Assembly: GCA_009103225.1 (NCBI GenBank)
Contig: RHPI01002699.1
Span: forward strand, 313,517-377,516
Origin: Chlorokybus atmophyticus
Taxonomy: Eukaryota > Streptophyta > Chlorokybophyceae > Chlorokybales > Chlorokybaceae
Reading direction: 5' to 3'
Length of the DNA: 64,000 nt
The position numbers and the translations under genes were made by a program. The notes under the pieces were generated by a model that was not told the DNA's origin, ran no database searches, and saw nothing but the letters and a program-made list of their open reading frames with translations. Numbering within the stretch: position 1 is the stretch's first letter; every line of letters starts with the position of its first letter. Of the stretch, positions 56,632-64,000 are shown piece after piece.

Positions 56632-59600
56632 GGCGCCCGGGGCGGCGGCGGCAGGCAAGCAGGCAAACAAGCTGCTACACCTGCACAATCCACACACTCT
56701 CCGCCACGCCTACCAAACCCCCACCTGTCTTATCAACCACTAAGCCTACAGTACACACACCAGCATGTGCTAACTGAGAGTGATGGACTTCCGCTACTAA
56801 GCCAAACCTTCCCTATCCTCACACGTGCCCTCACGTGCCTCGCCACCTCAGCGCCTTCCTTAACGTCACGGCCACCGCCACCGCCGCCGCTCCCGCCCGC
56901 TAGCACAGGCTCGTGCCACGCAATAGCAACCACGAGACAGTGGCTGCGTGCTCATGCATGAAGTATTCCTAACAGAGCAATTGCCACTGGAGACTTTCCA
57001 GTGGAGCTTTATGAATCCCCGTGCAGTGAATCGCATCATGTGTGAATCACATGATGTTACTTCGGATGATTGCGAAGCGGTGTACGGGGAGTTTGTGCCC
57101 CTCTGCTGCACAGGGCTTTGCTGCTTGGGGGAGCGCGGAGCAGCGGTGTACTGTGACGGGTGCGTGCACGCAGGTCCAGAGTCCACACTCTGGAACGTGC
57201 GGTAGTCCGCTTCCGGGCAGCTCACTTGTGCGATCTCGGGTTGCCCTCGCGGGTTGAGGCCCTCGCATGTTCCTCACATGCGGACAATTGTCACATGACC
57301 AGGCACAATGACTCATGTGATGAAGAGCCCCCATCAACAATTCAATTCTTGCAAAGCGGTATTATTTAACCCACTTTACAGAAGCAAGCAATGCCACACA
57401 AGAGCGTTTTTACTTTGAGAATTGCGCATGTATTGCATTGCTTGCTTCCGTAGTATAAGCATCCGCCCTCCTTAACAACACAACCATTTTTCATGCAATC
57501 CACAGAGGTTTGTACTTGTATTAACCCCCCCCTCCTCTCAACAATATGATACACCTGCTTGTTTCGAGGTGTGAACCGGGTAGGCAATTTCAGGCAACTT
57601 GAAGGGGGGGGGGGTGGGGTGGGTAGCCTGCAGTATATGCTGACATCATGCATTGTCATCCCTCTATTTTCTTTATCTCCTGACTTTAAACATGGCATCA
57701 AAGTCACTAGCAATTCTATCCACGGGTGATGAGCTGATTGCAATATGCATGTAACTCTGGTGATGTGTGACACGAACACAACAAATAACCATAAATGTGC
57801 TCATTAATGAGCAGATATCTGTGTGTTCATTGTAGGTAACAGACGTGCGTACATTATGTAAGACAAGCACAAAATGTATATACACTCATGTTGATCTGCT
57901 TAATAGCCTTGCAACATTGCCGTGCTTCTCGCCTACCCACCCGACCGCCTTCACCCCCACTCAAGCACTTACATGTACACAAAGCACATAATTATGCATG
58001 CCTGTGCACTTGTCTTACCAATGTAGTGAGCCTGCTCGCCTTGTGCTTGTATATAATGTGCTCTCACCTCTGCATCTCTACTACTGGAAAGCCTATGTAT
58101 GTACGTTTTACGGTCCTTAAGTGTTCAACATGCGTTAAGATAATATCAATGTATATGCTTAAGTCACTCGCACGTAACTACAAATGCGTAGTGTTAATGA
58201 GCATGCATAAAACATGCTGTACATGGTAAGAGCACAGCAATATGTGGCCACTGTCATTAGCCACGTTGGATGTTCCCCTGTGAAACATTAGTAGTAGTGG
58301 TGGTGCTTTAGCAATGTGCAAGCATATATCATACAGAGTCTAGCAAGCTGTGTCACGCATTCTCGTGCAAACTATGCGGATGTAAACTCATGTCCACAAT
58401 TGGGTTGGGGCCCAACCCAACCCTGACCAGAGCATGCATTGCAAGAGCACTGCGAGGGCACATGCCCTGTGCCATAAGCACAACAAGCACATCTCTGCGG
58501 GCGTGTGCAGTGCGCGAGGGGTCACGCGTACACTGCACAAGGCAGCCAGCTGCGAAGTGACGGGCAAAAGAAGCGCAGTGAGGCGGATGGGGAGAGGAGG
58601 ATGAGGGGAGTCATCGTTGCTGAGTGCATGTTGATGTGCTGGCCAACTTCCGACCACTAACAGCAGTCCATGTGGGCAGATAAATTGAATCACACGTCCC
58701 TGCGCTCCGCATGTGGTTGATTGTTGAGTCGTGCCAAGCCTGCTACTGCATACTCCCACCAGTGTTGAGGGTCTAGCTAGCCGCAAGGTCTAACTTTACT
58801 AGTCTCAACGCTGATAGCTCGGTCTTGCCCCCCGCCTAATCTACCTTGTGTTTGCTTGTTTTGTTGCTGGTGTCCGCGCGTGTGTGCGAGCATCTGCACT
58901 TCTGCCCCCTTTTTTTCAGCTTGAGCATGCTTGTAAAGCAGCTCTTATATGAGTTACGTACCAACTTGCATTAACAGGGTGGTAGAATTAGTAAAAAACA
59001 GTTGCTTGGCCCGGTGGTCTCATATGATATTACCTTGGAAGCAGCAGTTCAGATTGTGAAGCATTCAAACCCGGCAGCCCCACATATTGCATGCAGCAAG
59101 CTTATTGGTTGGTATTAGCGCAAACAATACAACCAACATGTAAATAAGCAAGAATAATTCGAGGGCCAGGGCAGAGGTAAGCGACAAACATTATTGATAT
59201 TAGCAATGACGAGCACAAATGTACATTGCCTCCATGGCTGCACATGTCACGCCCAAAAAGCTAGTGAAAGTCACTCTCATATTTCTTACTTATGTGGTAA
59301 GCCAGAAGAACTAAGTGAGGATTCCGTATCGTCAAGTTGTGTGATACTTGGCATATGTGCTCAGAAAGTCAGTTCTTGTGGACTTAGTGTGCAAGGGCAT
59401 TGAAGCTACACATAGTCACTGTCCACAAGCAAGCAAAGGGCTGGTCGGTGTCATATGTCCACATGTATATGCATGGAGTTGCATATGCATGCATGTGTCC
59501 GCATATGTGCGGATATGAGAGATGTATGCATGTGTATGGGCTTTCCAATAGTGTATGCATATGTATGAGGTCCTAGACTAATGTGACGTCTGTGATTAAT

Positions 59601-60921
59601 GTGACCAGCCTGGGGCGTTCACAATGTCCGAGGCTGACGTGTGATCAGTCTTCGACGTCGACAAGATGTTCTGACTGATGTGGCAGCTCCTACGCATGAA
59701 TTGTCGTCAACACATCCATGACAAGGCAAGTTGCCTTGGAGATGGTTGTTCGAGGTCGGAGCAGCAAAGAGGGGTAATATATACATTAACAGCCTCAACA
59801 AATGTTGAGGCAGCTCAGCATGTGCATACTCGACTCTTGTGCGTGGGGTGCCTAGTTCAGTTGGTGAAGGGGCTCGCCATCTCACCCAAGTAGGGTGTAG
59901 TGTCCGTGGTAGACTTGCACGAGTGTGGGGTGTGCTTGGGTGGGTGTGAGCTGAGTGGAGGGTTTGCCATCCATTTCCTCCATCCCATTGCGGTGGTGGT
60001 CATTCCTTCATCGGGGTATGTTGTGAAGAAGTTCTTGTGCGTGTGCACAAGTTTGTGACATACACGACCAGGTGAGTGTGTGTCCCACGTTACAACACAG
60101 CCGCTCACACAACATCAGCGCTGCAGTGCTACACTATGCAAACAGCTTGAGCACCGCCCGCCAGCACCATGTCCGCATCCTCCGTAGGTCGTGTCGCCTG
60201 CAATGGGCTCCAGCCTGGTGCAACCGCCACCGCCGTTGCGCCCCTCTCAAGCAACGCCATGCCCTGTGCTTGCTGAGGGCGCAGACCACGCCTGGCCTGA
60301 ACAAGGCCACGCACCCGCCCAGACGTGCCAGTGGCAGGCCGCGCCTCCACACTGCTAGATGAGTGCATCTGTTGAACATGGCGTTGAAAGGTACACCGAG
60401 CATGCCAAATGTTTCCACCACCGGTAAGACAAGTTGCTGAAACCCAAGTAGCAATGGTAGGCCATAGCAAGCATCAAGTAGATAACCTCTGAAGCATAGA
60501 CGTGCGCAGGTTGGCCACCTCCCATGAGACATGCGCGACGGCGATGACGTCATTGACATGACACCTTGACATATGAACCAATAATGTAACGCATCTCGAC
60601 CTTGCCTGTCACAATACAAGCTTATCATTATCATGGCTTCAATGCATTCACTCTTGTACACAAGTATGGGCACATCAGTAGCTCATTGACAGCCACACTT
60701 CTGCACCTTAAGCACAAGCAAAATAGCACATCTACCGGCACATTTACCGCCTGCGCGTCCCACAATGGGAGTCCCAATGCAAGCACCAACGAAACTGACT
60801 TGAAGTAACTGCATTGATGTAAGACCATCGCACACGCATGCGCTACTGATTGCACTTGCTAGCCCAGCAGCAAAGCGCACAATACTTCCTGAACAAATCA
60901 TGAAAAGCAAGGCGCACACAA
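56632..60921. other. intergenic region between TCP11 start and WD40 gene 3' end
   Basis: About 4.3 kb with no supported gene. An 85-codon plus-strand frame (56948-57205) and a 179-codon minus-strand frame (60673-60134) match nothing I recognise. The interval holds a G-rich run at about 57604-57615, a third RT-element tail, and CATATG/GCATGC-rich sequence at 59450-59570. Confidence 0.5.
58390..58690 (+). mobile_element. 3'-end fragment of the YIDD RT element (copy 3)
   Basis: Shares with the tails of copies 1 and 2 the order: a GGTTGGG-rich stretch, a CACTGCGxGxGG stretch, GAGAGGAGG followed by GGGGAGTC, a GCATG-rich stretch, and a terminal CCATGTGGGCAG. No RT coding sequence is present, so it looks like a 5'-truncated insertion, as expected for target-primed reverse transcription. 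Confidence 0.6.
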
Positions 60922-63900
60922 TCAATCCTCTCGCTCCTCGTCATCATCCTGGTCATCTTCATCATCTTCATCTGTATCTTCAGCAGTCCAGCCACGCCCG
61001 TACACATCAGGCCCGGGTCGACGGACGGGGCTGCGCGCGTGTGATGACCCTTCGCGCCTGTGCTCCCACCGCATGAGCATGCCATCCCATGATATGCATG
61101 CCATCAGCGGCAGCGTGGGATGCCAGCTGCAGTCGCGAACTGCGGCTCGATGGAACTCCAACTTCTTCACAATGAGACCGGTAATCTGCTCATCACAGAC
61201 GCTCATGTCAATATGACTTGCGCGCATTAAAGGCAGACAGGGAGCTTATCAGTATGAGCCTTGCACAAGTGCAAAGACTGCCTACACCATACTCAGATGC
61301 AGAGCGCCAGTATGCTGTAGTGCTATGGACATTTGCAGTGCTGCAAAAACACCCGGTAAACTACCCGGCAAACACAGATGCAGCTCCAGGTTGTGAACAT
61401 AACCACCCATACACACGCACAGCTACTGCACAATTTCACAAAAACCTTGTTCTAAGGAATTCAGACACATTACTTACCACGTCATATATGTACACTGAGC
61501 CGTCATGCGAGCCGCTGTAGATGTAGCGCTGTCCAGTGCTGTGGCAAACCCATGGTAAAGAATGTATTTGAACAAGGTGATGCAACCATAGACCGGAGCG
61601 CGTCATACACAATGAGCCACGTACGTGTATGCAGGAGAGAAGTAGCAGCGAATGAGTGTCTGAAGAACTTTATGACCACGATAAGTCATAATGGATTGAT
61701 CGTGGTCGTGACGCAAGTCAAGGCCAGTTGCTGGGTAGTCCATCCACCTGTAGTCCCACTTAAGCAGCACACCTCTTGATGGGGGAAGCCTGAAGACACA
61801 CAGAGGTAAGCACTTGAATGACTACATTGCAAAGAGGCAGTATAACTGACATCTCGTGCCAGAGAATGGAATCAGCCAGATGGTGGTGCTTGTATTCAAA
61901 GCAACGCACTTGTCAAAAGCATCCGATGATAGCATCTTGCGAATGTCCCAAAGCTTGATGGTCTGGTCTTTTGCGTTGCTGATGAGGTACCGGGAGTCGC
62001 CCTTGGAATCAATAAATGTGATGCCCTCAATATGACCGGGCAGAACGCCCGCTGGCTTGCCTGAGCGCTCCAAACACCTTCGATCCCAGACCTAAACATC
62101 ACATTGCATCAGAATGCATAGTCTTGCGAGCCCACTTACAAAACTACAGGCACCTTGATGAGCCGATCGTCACTGCCGGAGTACAAGAGGCTTGAACGCT
62201 CATCCGCGAAAGCTACAGCATTTACATCATCCTGCCAAACACACAACACTATGCTCAAACGACTGCCTCCCGCTGAGACTGGCAACACATGCATTCTTGG
62301 TGATGCAACACAGAGCTGGCTTCTCAAGACATGAACACACAGTGCTAGCAGGGTCTTACCTCATGAGCTACAACGCGCAAGATGGGCTTGTTGCGTTCAA
62401 TGTCATACACATAGATAGCATGATCACTTGAGCCCGCCACAATCTCCCTGCCATCGCGTGAAAACTGCAAACTCCACAGACCAAAGTTGTGGCGGGAGAA
62501 GTGACCGCCAGAATCAAAGCGAAGTTGCTCGTGCGAGTCCTGCATTGCGAACAGTCTCATTTTTTTGCTTCCTGCCACTGTGGTGAGCCACCAACGTTAA
62601 AGCTAGCTTATGCAGCTTACGGCACATAAACTGCGCATGCCCAACGTTGTGTTGGTCAATTAAGTGTAACCTTACTGTGATGTTTGTCACGGATCCATCG
62701 CTGTTGTTGTCACCGATATTCACCATATACACAGATGGCATGATGGATGAGAACACCTGCTCGTCAAACGAGCATGAGCTGCAGCCTGTGACGCGACATT
62801 GAAAGATGGCAATAGCAATAACAGCCACAGCGCAGAACAATCACCAGAAACCTCTGATCCGGTGATATTGCAGTGTCCGTAACAGTCCATCGCAGATTTC
62901 TTGCAACTATGTCTTTCCGCAACTTCCACGAATTGTAGACGTCATACAACCTTATCCTGCGATCCTGTTGAGAGGCAAGGGTGAACAAAGGAGCTGCTGT
63001 GAATGGGAAAGCGCACAACAAAGCAACATACGCGCAACATGCACCTGGAAACCTCCCACAAACAAGGAGCCGTCGGCTGAGAACTGCCCGATGTACCCGC
63101 GGCTGTTCATGGAGTCCACCTCATATGGTCCTGTCGTTGGGAAGTAGCGCTGTGCTGCATGCCGCTTCTGCATTGGCCAAAAGGAGAAGTTGTGGTTTGG
63201 GAGACATGTGGTATTTTGCAACAGGCATTGTGTAAACCTGAGCAACGCTGAACGCTCCCGCACTCTCTCTGTTCTGCAACATGTGATGCACATTGACCAT
63301 GGAGCTTGCGAGCCCGCGCGCGGTGCGGCTACTGGCAACTCCAAGCAAGATTTCATGTGCCAATGGATGAGACATGGGCTCTGGTGTCGCTGGTAAAGGT
63401 GGCGGCCTATCTGCGCCTGAACAACAGGCAACAATCAATAACCTCAGCACCTGGCGTTAGTGTGGAACTTCATCAGCGCAACACTTGCCACTGCATGCCT
63501 TGATAGGCATACCGTTAAGGAGGTTCAACACTCCAATGCCTTCCCCATTGTCGTCTTCAGTGCCATCATCATCGGTTGCCTCCTCCTCCTCATCGTCCTC
63601 TTCATACGAGATGTCGTCATCGTCATCTTCATCATCGTCCTCGCCACCTTCGCTATCAGAAACCCCAACCGCAGCACAACTGCGTTGGTAAATAACCTCC
63701 AAGACCATGTCTTCATCGTCCACCTCATCGTCGTCCTCCTCCTCCTCCTGCTCGTCTCCCTCATCTTCATCGTCACTATCCTCATCTTTCTCAACATCAG
63801 GCAATCGCACACGCACTGGCCCTGAGACTGTCTGTTGAGCGCAGCAACCATGAGCAACGCCAGCGCAAGTGACTCTAATGCAGTTGGTGTTGCTGTCATA

Positions 63901-63930
63901 GGGCAGCGAGCAAAGATCTTCGCAACCCAA
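60922..63930 (-). CDS. WD40-repeat protein of the LEC14B/DCAF11 family (5' end uncertain)
   Basis: Exons on the minus strand: ~63930-63513, 63416-63238, 63167-63045, 62964-62845, 62756-62676, 62539-62360, 62231-62154, 62091-61910, 61789-61625, 61538-61478, 61185-60922 (TGA). Phases close throughout. N-terminus very acidic (Asp/Glu runs), then a conserved lead-in (YFPTTGPYEVDSMNSRGYIG) and seven WD-type blades, e.g. QFSADGSLFVGGFQ, LRWTVTDTAISPDQRFL, LQFSRDGREIVAGSSDHAIY, AVAFADERSSLLYSGSDDRL, GHIEGITFIDSKGDSRYLIS, KDQTIKLWDIRKM, KWDYRWMDYP and RDCSWHPTLPLMACISWDG. This matches plant LEC14B and animal DCAF11, substrate receptors of CUL4-DDB1 ubiquitin ligases. A second acidic tail (DEDDEDDQDDDEERED) closes the protein. 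The true start may lie upstream of 63930 or beyond an unseen exon. Confidence 0.93.
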
Positions 63931-64000
63931 GAAACTGCAAATGCAGTGCTCTGTTCCCTAAACCTAGCTTGCTCAGTGTCAAGGCAGATCAAGAACATAA

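Noticed and set aside
57600-57625. Second long G run as a sequence artefact or quadruplex
   Set aside because: Short (about 12 G), interrupted, no adjoining gap; ordinary low complexity.
59846-59900. tRNA-like sequence (GGGGTGCCTAGTTCAGTTGG)
   Set aside because: Resembles an A-box, but I could not draw a cloverleaf or find a matching T-arm; at most a tRNA-derived SINE fragment.
60134-60673. 179-codon minus-strand frame
   Set aside because: Trp/Cys/Arg-rich composition, overlaps other long frames, no recognisable domain, no splice context.
63490-63520. Second GC-AG intron in the WD40 gene (donor GCAAGT near 63496)
   Set aside because: A GT donor (GTATGC at 63512) gives the same phase and is preferred; both remain possible without cDNA.

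Overview
The window is 64 kb of nuclear DNA from a eukaryote of the green lineage, most likely a green alga and plausibly a streptophyte alga. The genes have many short GT-AG introns, and the recognisable proteins match plant-type families: a membrane-anchored alpha/beta-hydrolase-like protein, EI24, TSC10/KDSR, a plant-type T-complex-11 protein and a LEC14B/DCAF11-type WD40 protein. An embedded mitochondrial segment carries a plant-like nad5, plant-like trnK and trnQ, and a trnS(GCU) 3' exon behind a group II intron. The species is inferred only to this level.

Layout. 0.4-4.8 kb (+): alpha/beta-hydrolase-fold protein lacking the usual serine nucleophile. 5.7-8.8 kb (-): EI24. 10.2-13.4 kb (-): secreted protein resembling a six-hairpin glycosidase, apparently frame-damaged. 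14.4-18.4 kb (+): a 924-residue single-gene fusion of a signal anchor, RCC1 repeats and a CHST15-like sulfotransferase. 18.4-21.8 kb: AT-rich intergenic DNA with decayed exon-like pieces. 21.8-35.2 kb (-): a Ty3/gypsy chromovirus with both LTRs and a 5-bp target duplication, into whose protease region about 5.8 kb of mitochondrial DNA is inserted. 35.2-42.3 kb: AT-rich, gene-free, with two small LTR-bounded (TRIM-like) elements. 42.4-45.1 kb (+): 3-ketodihydrosphingosine reductase. 45.1-51.6 kb: inverted-repeat elements and two head-to-head copies of a YIDD reverse-transcriptase element. 51.7-56.6 kb (-): T-complex-11 protein, interrupted by an assembly gap. 56.6-60.9 kb: intergenic, with a third 3'-end copy of the RT element. 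60.9-64 kb (-): WD40 protein.

The host genes are unrelated housekeeping genes (lipid synthesis, ER/autophagy membrane protein, Golgi sulfation, ubiquitin-ligase receptor) and show no operon logic. I built exon chains by hand for six genes; in five the reading phase closes at every junction examined (one of these has an assembly gap). The glycosidase-like gene is the exception. The most unusual items are the mitochondrial insertion inside a young retrotransposon, the RCC1-sulfotransferase fusion, and the miniature LTR elements.
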